Source of the DNA: an uncultured Clostridia bacterium
GTDB taxonomy: Bacteria; Bacillota; Clostridia; TANB77; CAG-508
Reading direction: 5' to 3'
Assembly (NCBI GenBank): GCA_944393755.1
Contig: CALYBF010000013.1
Span: forward strand, 1 to 17,040
DNA length: 17,040 bases
The notes beneath the pieces were generated by a model that saw only the letters and a list, made by a program, of their open reading frames with translations, was not told the DNA's origin and made no database searches. This document shows positions 1-5,363 of the stretch, piece by piece. Both the position numbers and the translations under genes were made by a program. Numbering within the stretch: position 1 is the stretch's first letter; the number at the start of each line of letters is the position of its first letter.

Positions 1-29
1 TAAAGGAAGGACTAAGAAAAATAGCATAA
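1..29 (+). CDS. tnpB: TnpB (IS200/IS605 OrfB) RNA-guided nuclease, last codons only
   Basis: Only the end of the gene is inside the window. The frame starting at base 3 reads KEGLRKIA and then stops at 27-29, which matches the usual C-terminal tail of TnpB proteins. TnpB is an RNA-guided DNA nuclease, related to the ancestor of Cas12, that uses an RNA made from the element's right end. No catalytic residues are visible here, so the activity of this copy cannot be judged. The call rests on this short tail together with the downstream omega-RNA-like right end. Confidence 0.7.
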
Positions 30-132
30 GAAATATAGGGAAGGGACAGCCCAAATAAACGCCTGTGGAGATAGTAGGTTACGAGGTCTAAGAAGCAGGA
101 AGCCCATTGGCTTTAGACAATGGGTAGTTCAC
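1..132 (+). mobile_element. Right end of an IS200/IS605-family (TnpB) element, partial
   Basis: This is the terminal part of an IS200/IS605 or IS1341-like element whose body lies left of the window. The sequence shows a TnpB-like C-terminal tail, then a non-coding GC-richer stretch, then a hairpin (CCCATTG at 103-109 with CAATGGG at 118-124) and the GTTCAC end at 127-132. That arrangement is characteristic of the right end of TnpB elements. These elements have no terminal inverted repeats, so the exact boundary (about 132) is inferred from where the conserved tail stops and AT-rich host-like sequence begins. Whether a tnpA gene is present cannot be seen. Confidence 0.75.
1..132 (+). ncRNA. 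3' part of the TnpB omega RNA (reRNA) scaffold
   Basis: After the tnpB stop codon the sequence keeps the conserved, GC-richer tail typical of IS605 right ends, closing with the CCCATTG/CAATGGG hairpin (103-124) and GTTCAC (127-132). In characterised TnpB systems this segment is the 3' scaffold of the guide RNA. The bases immediately outside the element (here from 133, about 16-20 bases) then act as the guide. The scaffold's 5' limit is unknown and may overlap tnpB. The call comes from pattern recognition; no covariance search was run. Confidence 0.6.
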
Positions 133-139
133 ACATTTA

Positions 140-352
140 ATGAATTTCCAATACGAAATGTCAGATATGGAGCTAGAATTATATGTGGGAAAATTAAATA
201 AAGAAAAAGAAGTTATAGAAGAAATAAATAAATTATATTGGTTTGATAAAAATGAAGATTTCTTTAATGTGGAAAAATTTGCAGGAGAAGGAAACATAGG
301 ACATATGGTAAAACAAGTAGAAATATATAAAGATAAATTATTTGGAGAGTAG
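140..352 (+). CDS. Orphan 70-residue hypothetical protein, probably the 3' remnant of a gene cut by the IS element
   Basis: The 70-codon frame starts 8 bases after the IS right end and has no ribosome binding site upstream of its ATG (140) or of its next two Met codons (158, 170). The protein is acidic and helical-looking, rich in Glu, Lys and Asp, with no signal peptide or membrane segment. I recognise no family. Its stop is two bases before the ATG of the HAD phosphatase, which is typical operon spacing and suggests it was once the tail of a longer gene co-transcribed with 355-1074. It is best read as the C-terminal end of an interrupted gene, though it could be a small gene translated from an unclear signal. 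Confidence 0.45.
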   Translation: MNFQYEMSDMELELYVGKLNKEKEVIEEINKLYWFDKNEDFFNVEKFAGEGNIGHMVKQVEIYKDKLFGE

Positions 353-354
353 AA

Positions 355-1074
355 ATGGGAAAGAAATATAAAAAAATATTATTTGATTTAGATAATACAC
401 TAATAGATGATAACGAAAATAGAAAATATGCAATAAGAAAAATACTAAAAGAAATGGATAAATATTTAGGAGAAAATCAAGTAGAAGATTTTATAAAGTC
501 AGATGATAAATATTGGAAGGATAGAGCATCTAAAAAACTAAAAGATCCATACGAATTTAAAACAATAGAAGAAAAAACAAAATGGGTAAGAGCTCAAAGA
601 TTTATAATGTTTTTCAAAGATATTAACTTTGAAGAAGCGGTAAGAATAAATGATAAATATATAAATTATCTAAAAGAAAAAGTAATACCAATAGAAGGGG
701 CAAAAGAAACTATAGAATATTTATACAATAAAAATTACGAAATAAATATTGTAACAAATGGGCCAACAGTTCCTGCAAAAAGTAAATTAGAAAAAACAGA
801 AATTTCAAAATATATAAATTTAGTATTCACAGCAGAAGAAGCAGGTTTTATGAAACCACACAAAGAATTTTTTGAGAAATTTTATAAAAAGATAGATAAT
901 GCAAAAGTAGATGAAATGCTTATTGTAGGTGATGAGTTGGAAAAAGACGTGTTAGGTGGGATAGAAAACAATATAGATACTTGTTGGCTTAACTTAAAGA
1001 ACTATAAAAATGATACAGGAATAAAGCCAAATATGGAAATAAAAGAATTACTAGAATTAAAAAATATTTTGTAA
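355..1074 (+). CDS. HAD-superfamily phosphatase, YjjG-like (noncanonical nucleotide 5'-phosphatase type)
   Basis: A 239-residue cytoplasmic haloacid-dehalogenase hydrolase with all four HAD motifs. Motif I is DLDNT with nucleophile D11 and acid/base D13. Motif II is T134 in VTNG. Motif III is K167 in GFMKPHKE. Motif IV is GDELEKD with D193 and D198. A helical C1 cap lies between motifs I and II (about residues 18-115). The DxDNTLxD start, the TNGP motif and the length match YjjG/PynA, which dephosphorylates noncanonical or excess pyrimidine nucleotides. Substrate cannot be fixed from sequence and other HAD-IA phosphatases look alike. GGAGAG about six bases upstream supports this start. It follows the fragment at 140-352 by two bases. 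No clear terminator separates it from the TPR gene. Confidence 0.85.
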   Translation: MGKKYKKILFDLDNTLIDDNENRKYAIRKILKEMDKYLGENQVEDFIKSDDKYWKDRASKKLKDPYEFKTIEEKTKWVRAQRFIMFFKDINFEEAVRINDKYINYLKEKVIPIEGAKETIEYLYNKNYEINIVTNGPTVPAKSKLEKTEISKYINLVFTAEEAGFMKPHKEFFEKFYKKIDNAKVDEMLIVGDELEKDVLGGIENNIDTCWLNLKNYKNDTGIKPNMEIKELLELKNIL

Positions 1075-1140
1075 AAGATTTGTGTTTTGATATATGTTTG
1101 TAGTAAAATATGGATATAAAAAAAGAAAGGAGTGCTACAT

Positions 1141-2019
1141 ATGAAAGAATCAGAAAAAATATTAAAAGAATTAATGAAGCATTTAGATAGTTTAGAAATT
1201 GAATCAGAAGAGGAATTAAATGAAGAGACACAAAAATTCATAGACAAACTTAATAAAAAAGAAATAAATTTTGAGAACACTCCAGAGTATGAGTCAGATG
1301 AATTATTAGAGGAAGCATATGAAGCAGAAACAGAAAAAGAAGCAAGAAGCTTAGCAAAAAAAGCACTAGAAGTTTATCCAGATAATATAGATGCACAAGT
1401 TTTTCTTGCAAATATGGAGAAAAACCCAGTAAACAGATTAAAACAATTAGATTGGGCAATAGAAAAAGCAAGAAAAATATTGGAAGAAGAAGGTTTGTTT
1501 GAAGAAGATAATATTGGTCATTTCTGGGGTATAATAGAAACAAGACCATATATGAGAGCAAGAAATAGTAAATTACAAGAATTAATGATATTAGGAAGAT
1601 ATAAAGAAGCGGTAAAAGAAAGTGAAGAATTACTAAAATTATGTGAAAATGATAATTTGGGAATTAGAAGTTTGTTAATGGGCTTATATTGTTATTTTGA
1701 GGAATTTGATAAAGGTGAAAAATTACACGAGCAATATAAAGAAGATAGAACAATATCAATGTTATTTCCTATGGCAATTATGTATTATAAAAAAGGAGAT
1801 TATAGAAAAGCAGAAAAAATGTTAAATGAAATAGACGAAAAAAATCCTTTTATAGCAGATTACTGTATAGGAGAAGTAGAAAATGAAATTGACGAAGATC
1901 CAGAATATTATTCATTAGGTTCACAAGAAGAAGCATATATAACGTTTAAAGAAAATTTCTATTTAATAGCATCTTTACCATCGTTTATAAACTTTGTGGC
2001 TGAAAAGCTATATATTTAA
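1141..2019 (+). CDS. Tetratricopeptide (TPR) repeat protein with TRPYMRAR motif
   Basis: A 292-residue soluble protein with no signal peptide or membrane segment. The N-terminal ~65 residues are very acidic and helical. From about residue 66 on, paired helices resemble TPRs (for example EARSLAKKALEVYPDNIDA, then YKEAVKESEELLKL, then GDYRKAEKMLNEIDEKNP). The signature GHFWGIIETRPYMRAR (126-141) and DNLGIRSLL (171-179) recur in a widespread but uncharacterised bacterial TPR family distantly like eukaryotic ST7. It is probably a protein-protein interaction scaffold; its partner is unknown. I chose ATG 1141 because GGAG at 1129-1132 is spaced correctly for it. The in-frame GTG at 1132 overlaps that site. 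A terminator follows at 2057-2093. Confidence 0.7.
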   Translation: MKESEKILKELMKHLDSLEIESEEELNEETQKFIDKLNKKEINFENTPEYESDELLEEAYEAETEKEARSLAKKALEVYPDNIDAQVFLANMEKNPVNRLKQLDWAIEKARKILEEEGLFEEDNIGHFWGIIETRPYMRARNSKLQELMILGRYKEAVKESEELLKLCENDNLGIRSLLMGLYCYFEEFDKGEKLHEQYKEDRTISMLFPMAIMYYKKGDYRKAEKMLNEIDEKNPFIADYCIGEVENEIDEDPEYYSLGSQEEAYITFKENFYLIASLPSFINFVAEKLYI

Positions 2020-2056
2020 TTTTAAATAAACAATAGAATAAAAAGAAGGTATGAAA

Positions 2057-2093
2057 AAAGAGAGTATGAAATAAAAAAATACTTTCTTTTTTT
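2057..2093 (+). terminator. Rho-independent terminator after the TPR gene
   Basis: AAAGAGAGTAT (2057-2067) pairs with ATACTTTCTTT (2079-2089) over 11 base pairs with one G-T wobble. The arm runs into a T tract to 2093. Confidence 0.75.
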
Positions 2094-2104
2094 GAGGTTT
2101 AAAT

Positions 2105-2133
2105 TTGAGAAATTATAAAAAATGTGATATAAA
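2105..2133 (+). promoter_or_regulatory. Predicted sigma-A promoter for era-yqzL-recO
   Basis: TTGAGA (2105-2110), a 17-base spacer and TATAAA (2128-2133), just past the preceding terminator and about 75 bases before era. Confidence 0.55.
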
Positions 2134-2209
2134 TATAAAAGAAAAAATTTAAAATAAAGTATAAGTTTCAACAAATTTAGCAAAAAAAAGGAGTATAATA
2201 GATAAAGAT

Positions 2210-3112
2210 ATGGAAGAATTTAAATCAGGTTTTGTAACTTTAATTGGAAGAACAAATGTAGGAAAATCTACATTAATGAATTTATTGGTTGGTGAAAAAG
2301 TTGCTGCAATTGCAAATAAAGTGCAAACAACAAGAACTGCAATTAGAGGAATTGTAAATAGATCAAATTCACAAATAGTTTTTGTTGACACACCAGGTAT
2401 TCACAAACCTAAAACAAAATTAAATGAAGTAATGGTGGAAACATCTTTTACCAGTTTAAAAGATGCTGATATAGTTTTGTTTTTAATTGAAGCAGATAGT
2501 AAAGAGATAGGTAGAGGAGATACTATAATTTTAGAAAAAATAAAAGAAGCCAAATGTAAAACAATTTTAATTATAAATAAAATTGATTTAGTAAAAAGAG
2601 AAGATTTATTAAAATTAATTGATTTATATAGAAAAGAATATGATTTTGAAGCGGTTATACCAATATCTGCAACAAAGAGTAAATATAAAGATATAGTTTT
2701 AGATGAAATTGAGAAGAACTTAAAACCAGGACCTGCATATTATGATAAAGAAGAATATACAGACCAAACTATGAGAGCTCTTGCTGAAGAAACTATTAGA
2801 GAAAAAGCTTTAAAATTGTTACAAGATGAAGTACCACACGGAATATATGTTGAAGTTACAAAAATGAGAGAAAGAAAAAACAAAAACGGTGAAGATATTT
2901 ATGATATAGAAGCTACTATATATTGCTTGAGAAATTCACACAAAGGAATCATAATTGGTAAAAATGGTGAAATGTTAAAGAAAATAGGAAGGTTAGCAAG
3001 GCTGGATATGGAAGAAAATTTTGGTGTTAAAATAAATTTAAAAACTTGGGTTAAAGTAAAAGAAGATTGGCAAGAGAATAGTAGTATTGTAAATAAATTT
3101 AAATTACAATAA
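2210..3112 (+). CDS. era: GTPase Era, ribosome assembly factor
   Basis: Era is an essential GTPase that binds the 3' end of 16S rRNA and helps mature the 30S subunit. The 300-residue length is normal. G1 is GRTNVGKS (13-20), with Thr where most Era proteins have Pro. The G2 region is TTRTAIRG (40-47), G3 is DTPG (60-63), G4 is NKID (123-126) and G5 is ISAT (152-155). The C-terminal KH domain carries GIIIGKNGEML (246-256), its RNA-binding loop. The start is set by homology (MEEFKSGFV). The only Shine-Dalgarno-like site, AAGGAG at 2188-2193, sits 16 bases away, which is unusually far. yqzL and recO follow, the classic Firmicute order. Confidence 0.96.
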   Translation: MEEFKSGFVTLIGRTNVGKSTLMNLLVGEKVAAIANKVQTTRTAIRGIVNRSNSQIVFVDTPGIHKPKTKLNEVMVETSFTSLKDADIVLFLIEADSKEIGRGDTIILEKIKEAKCKTILIINKIDLVKREDLLKLIDLYRKEYDFEAVIPISATKSKYKDIVLDEIEKNLKPGPAYYDKEEYTDQTMRALAEETIREKALKLLQDEVPHGIYVEVTKMRERKNKNGEDIYDIEATIYCLRNSHKGIIIGKNGEMLKKIGRLARLDMEENFGVKINLKTWVKVKEDWQENSSIVNKFKLQ

Positions 3113-3191
3113 AATAGAATAAAAAAGATAAAAAAGGCAAAAGATAAAATTAAAGTTAAGTAAAAACTTTAATTGAAAAGGAAGTGAGCTT

Positions 3192-3356
3192 ATGATAAAG
3201 AAAATTGCGTGGAATACTTTTAAAAATACTGGTGATATAAATACTTTTTTAGAATTTAAACAAATAGAAAGTATAGAAAAAAATATAGAATATAATAAGG
3301 AAAAGGATATAGGAGAAAATGGCGAGCCAAAAAATAAATGGGATAATACTTTCTGA
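3192..3356 (+). CDS. yqzL: YqzL-family small protein
   Basis: A 54-codon gene starting MIKKIAWNTFKNTGDINTFL, with AAGGAAGTGAG placed correctly upstream. The W-x-x-F-x-x-T-G-x-I-x-T-[YF]-L pattern (W7, F10, T13, G14, T18, F19, L20) and the position between era and recO match the YqzL family of Bacillus and Clostridia. That family has no known biochemical role. Beyond the family core the protein continues as a Lys/Glu/Asn-rich tail. Its last 38 bases overlap the recO start in another frame, so the two are probably translationally coupled. The gene is short enough to be missed by length-filtered gene callers. Confidence 0.8.
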   Translation: MIKKIAWNTFKNTGDINTFLEFKQIESIEKNIEYNKEKDIGENGEPKNKWDNTF

Positions 3357-4047
3357 GCATAATCTTGGTGATTTTGATAAAATGCTTACAATGTTAACAC
3401 CAGGAATAGGAAAAATATCTTGTGTTGCTAAAGGAGCAAGAAGACCTAAAAGTGCTCTTTTAGCAGGCACGCAGATGTTTTGCTTTGGAGAGTATATGGT
3501 ATATAAAGGAACAAGTACATATCATATAAATTCAGTAGAACCAATTGAGATATTTTATAATTTAAGAACAGATTTAGATAAATTAAAATATGCTGTTAAT
3601 ATAAATAAAATAGTACAAGATGTAACAAATGAGAATCAAAATTGTTATAATATTTTACAATTGTTATTAAATACACTTTATACAATATCTGAAACTGATA
3701 AAAACTTAGATATGATATTAAGCATATTTAAATTAAGGCTTTTATCAATTTTAGGTTTTATGCCAAATATAAGAGAGTGTGTAAATTGTAAAGAAAAAGA
3801 AAATATAGAATATTTTAGTATAAAAGATGACGGCTTTAAGTGTAGTATTTGTGGAAAACAAGATACATCAGCAATATCTATTAGCAAAAGTACAAAAAGT
3901 GCAATTATATATACACTTACAGCCCCTGCTAAAAAATTATATTCTTTTAATATTAAAGAAGAAGCTTTAGAAGAATTTAAATTAATAGCTAAAATATATT
4001 TTAACCAAAAGTTAGAAAAAGAGTATAAGTTAGAAGAATTATTTTAA
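3319..4047 (+). CDS. recO: DNA repair protein RecO
   Basis: RecO works with RecF and RecR to load RecA onto SSB-coated single-stranded DNA in gap repair. The 242 residues fit the family. An N-terminal OB fold (about 1-80) contains the GDFDKMLTMLTPGIGKISCVAKGARRPKS region typical of RecO, with basic residues for DNA. A helical C-terminal domain holds a zinc site with C154/C157 and C175/C178 (CxxC ... CxxC). AGGAG at 3311-3315 lies only three bases from the ATG, and the start is inside the yqzL reading frame, suggesting translational coupling. No clear terminator directly follows. The hairpin at 4193-4238 could also end read-through from recO. Confidence 0.95.
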   Translation: MASQKINGIILSEHNLGDFDKMLTMLTPGIGKISCVAKGARRPKSALLAGTQMFCFGEYMVYKGTSTYHINSVEPIEIFYNLRTDLDKLKYAVNINKIVQDVTNENQNCYNILQLLLNTLYTISETDKNLDMILSIFKLRLLSILGFMPNIRECVNCKEKENIEYFSIKDDGFKCSICGKQDTSAISISKSTKSAIIYTLTAPAKKLYSFNIKEEALEEFKLIAKIYFNQKLEKEYKLEELF

Positions 4048-4065
4048 AAAATCAATAAAGAAACA

Positions 4066-4094
4066 TTGACAAAGAAATAAATAAATGCTAAAAT
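4066..4094 (+). promoter_or_regulatory. Predicted sigma-A promoter of the antisense RNA
   Basis: TTGACA (4066-4071), 17-base spacer, TAAAAT (4089-4094). No open reading frame with a ribosome site follows on this strand before the terminator at 4193-4238, so the predicted product is a short untranslated RNA starting near 4101. Confidence 0.7.
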
Positions 4095-4151
4095 ATAATT
4101 GTAAAAGAAATTTTACAAAAAGTATTGATTAGAATAAAAAATAATCAATAA

Positions 4152-4183
4152 AATAAAAATAGAGCAAGGCTAAGCCTCACTCT
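4152..4183 (-). terminator. Terminator of the membrane-peptide gene
   Basis: Read on the minus strand, AGAGTGAGGC-TTA-GCCTTGCTCT (4183 to 4161) forms a 10-pair stem with two G-T wobbles, followed by ATTTTTATTTT. The stop codon TGA (4179-4177) lies within the first arm. Confidence 0.75.
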
Positions 4184-4359
4184 TTGGTATTGGATTGAAG
4201 TTTTAAATTTTCTGTGTGAACTTCAATCTCTTTTTTCTTATCTTGGAAACGTACATATGTAGTATAGCCTAAAGCAGATAAAAAACAAATTACGAAACCA
4301 ACGATAAGAGAAATTAAAGCAGTACCTAAGTACTTAACTGCAAGTGTTGCGACCTCCAT
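4177..4359 (-). CDS. 60-residue single-span membrane peptide, candidate type I toxin
   Basis: The peptide has a short N-terminus and one strongly hydrophobic segment (about residues 9-36, AVKYLGTALISLIVGFVICF onward). A Lys-rich stretch follows (FQDKKKE, 38-44) and then a polar tail. ATG 4359 is chosen because AAGGAGG stands 11 bases upstream. The longer in-frame start at 4404 has no ribosome site and would fall inside a leader hairpin. The gene has a perfect promoter (4485-4513) and its own terminator, and a facing antisense RNA overlaps its 3' end. Size and layout (short N-terminus, one membrane span, basic then polar tail) resemble Firmicute type I toxins such as TxpA and BsrG. I see no clear sequence similarity to them. 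It could instead be an ordinary small membrane protein of unknown role. Confidence 0.7.
   Translation of the reverse strand: MEVATLAVKYLGTALISLIVGFVICFLSALGYTTYVRFQDKKKEIEVHTENLKLQSNTKE
4193..4238 (+). terminator. Terminator of the antisense RNA, inside the opposing gene
   Basis: GATTGAAGTT (4193-4202) pairs perfectly with AACTTCAATC (4219-4228) around a 16-base loop, followed by TCTTTTTTCTT. It lies within the coding sequence of the minus-strand peptide gene, yet has the full stem plus T-tract form for the plus strand. Confidence 0.75.
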
Positions 4360-4478
4360 TTTTTCACTCACCTCCTTAAACGAAACAATTGCATATAGTT
4401 GCAATTGATAACAACAAACTAAAAAATAATTTGCTGTTATTTATTGCAACTAAGATGTCTGGGTGAGCGTCCAAAACC
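4360..4478 (-). promoter_or_regulatory. Structured 5' leader of the membrane-peptide mRNA with ribosome-site sequestration
   Basis: The predicted leader is about 118 bases. Near its 5' end CGCTCACC (4469-4462) is complementary, with one wobble, to GGTGAGTG (4372-4365), which overlaps the AAGGAGG ribosome site. A long central hairpin joins TTGCAAT, ATAACA and CAAA (4449 to 4415 region) with TTTG, TGTTAT and ATTGCAA (arms 4443-4449/4399-4405, 4435-4440/4408-4413, 4430-4433/4415-4418). A second hairpin, CAATTGCA/TGCAATTG (4407-4400 and 4393-4386), reuses the same 4400-4405 bases, so the two hairpins exclude each other. Folding is read by eye; no energy calculation was done. Confidence 0.55.
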
Positions 4479-4484
4479 AAAATT

Positions 4485-4513
4485 ATTATATATAATAAAG
4501 ATTAAATTGTCAA
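4485..4513 (-). promoter_or_regulatory. Perfect-consensus sigma-A promoter of the membrane-peptide gene
   Basis: On the minus strand TTGACA (4513-4508), exactly 17 bases, TATAAT (4490-4485). It is the only promoter in the window matching consensus at all 12 positions. Transcription would begin near 4478. Confidence 0.85.
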
Positions 4514-4648
4514 CCAAATAATAAATATTTATATAAAAATTTATCGTACTGTAAAATACTTGATTTTAATAAATTTAAACAAACTATTGATATAGCTCCT
4601 AAAAATCAGAAAAAAACAATATAACTTATAAGAATTATTCTAAAAAAC
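4514..4648. other. AT-rich intergenic spacer with no recognised feature
   Basis: Between the minus-strand promoter and the hpf promoter. I see no open frame with a ribosome site, no strong hairpin and no repeat here. Related bacteria can carry a raiA-type RNA upstream of hpf, but nothing here lets me identify one. Confidence 0.5.
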
Positions 4649-4677
4649 TTGAAAAAAATAAAAATAACATATATAAT
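4649..4677 (+). promoter_or_regulatory. Predicted sigma-A promoter of hpf
   Basis: TTGAAA (4649-4654), 17-base spacer, TATAAT (4672-4677), about 50 bases before the hpf start codon, which has AAGGGAG as its ribosome site. Confidence 0.7.
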
Positions 4678-4726
4678 AAAAATATACTAAAAAGAATTAA
4701 CTTTAAAAGAGAAGGGAGCGATTTTT

Positions 4727-5254
4727 ATGAAAATAAAAATAATAGGAAAGGAACTAAAGATAACAGAAGCAATAAACGATTACGTAGAAAGAAAATTAGA
4801 CAGAATTGATAAATATTTTGATAATGCAGAAGCTGAAGTTACATTAAAAACTGAAAAAAATGAACAAATTGCTGAAATTTATGTAATAGCAAATGGAGAA
4901 AAATATAGAGCAGTAACTGAAGACAAAGACATGTATGCTTCTATAGATAAAGATATTGATATATTAGAAGGTCAAATTAGAAAAGCAAAAACTAAAAAAG
5001 AAAAAATGCTTAGAGAAGGTTCAATTAGAACAATGGAAGTAAATGATGAAAAACATCAAGATCTAGAAGGTGAAATAATAAAAACATCTTATTATGAAAT
5101 AAAACCAATGCTTCCAGAAGATGCAGTATTAAAATTACAAGAAAAACCAACACATAATTTCTTAGCATTTATAAATGTAGAAACAGGAAAAGTAAATGTG
5201 GTACACAAATTAAAAGATGGTAAAAATTACGGTTTAGTAGAACCAGAAGAATAG
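4727..5254 (+). CDS. hpf: Ribosome hibernation promoting factor, long form
   Basis: Long HPF binds the 30S decoding region and dimerises 70S ribosomes into inactive 100S particles during stress or stationary phase. The 175 residues split into an N-terminal S30AE domain (about 1-95, MKIKIIGKELKITEAI start and basic helix 84-97) and a C-terminal dimerisation domain (about 118-173). The latter carries the conserved TSYYEIKPMLPEDAV and FLAFIN...G...V...KDGKNYGLVEP features. The long form is typical of Gram-positives, in contrast to the short enterobacterial HPF. It is flanked by its own promoter (4649-4677) and terminator (5261-5302), so it is probably a single-gene unit. Confidence 0.95.
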   Translation: MKIKIIGKELKITEAINDYVERKLDRIDKYFDNAEAEVTLKTEKNEQIAEIYVIANGEKYRAVTEDKDMYASIDKDIDILEGQIRKAKTKKEKMLREGSIRTMEVNDEKHQDLEGEIIKTSYYEIKPMLPEDAVLKLQEKPTHNFLAFINVETGKVNVVHKLKDGKNYGLVEPEE

Positions 5255-5260
5255 TTATAT

Positions 5261-5302
5261 ATCTCACAAGAGTAAATAAAAAACTTTTGTGAGATTTTTT
5301 TT
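5261..5302 (+). terminator. Terminator of hpf
   Basis: ATCTCACAAGAG (5261-5272) pairs with CTTTTGTGAGAT (5284-5295), 12 pairs with one G-T wobble, followed by a run of T to 5302. Confidence 0.9.
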
Positions 5303-5363
5303 ATAAAAAAGTAGTAAAAAAATATTTGATGTGTTATATTAATTACATAGGTAGGTGATATTT

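Larger units (their letters stand above)
4101..4238 (+). ncRNA. Predicted antisense RNA (type I antitoxin candidate), about 138 bases
   Basis: This RNA is predicted from a strong promoter (4066-4094) and a strong terminator (4193-4238). Its 5' end folds as TTGTAAAA-GAAA-TTTTACAA (4099-4118), followed by a second stem TATTGATTA (4123-4131)/TAATCAATA (4142-4150). The remainder is complementary to the terminator and last ~60 coding bases of the minus-strand membrane-peptide gene, giving a 3'-to-3' overlap of roughly 85 bases. The 16-base loop of its terminator has a matching loop in the facing mRNA, which would suit loop-loop recognition. The transcript is inferred. Alternatives are simple read-through termination of recO or an unrelated structured RNA. 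I see no small open frame with a ribosome site in it. Confidence 0.6.

Noticed and set aside
1132..1140. GTG start adding three residues to the TPR protein
   Set aside because: The GTG overlaps the GGAG ribosome site that serves ATG 1141.
4360..4404. Upstream ATG adding 15 residues to the membrane peptide
   Set aside because: It has no ribosome site and would lie within the leader's inverted repeats, while AAGGAGG is placed for ATG 4359.
4514..4726. Possible raiA-type structured RNA upstream of hpf
   Set aside because: The context invited it, but I see no strong conserved stems on the plus strand here, and the structured part of the intergenic region reads better as the leader of the minus-strand peptide gene. 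A covariance-model search would decide.
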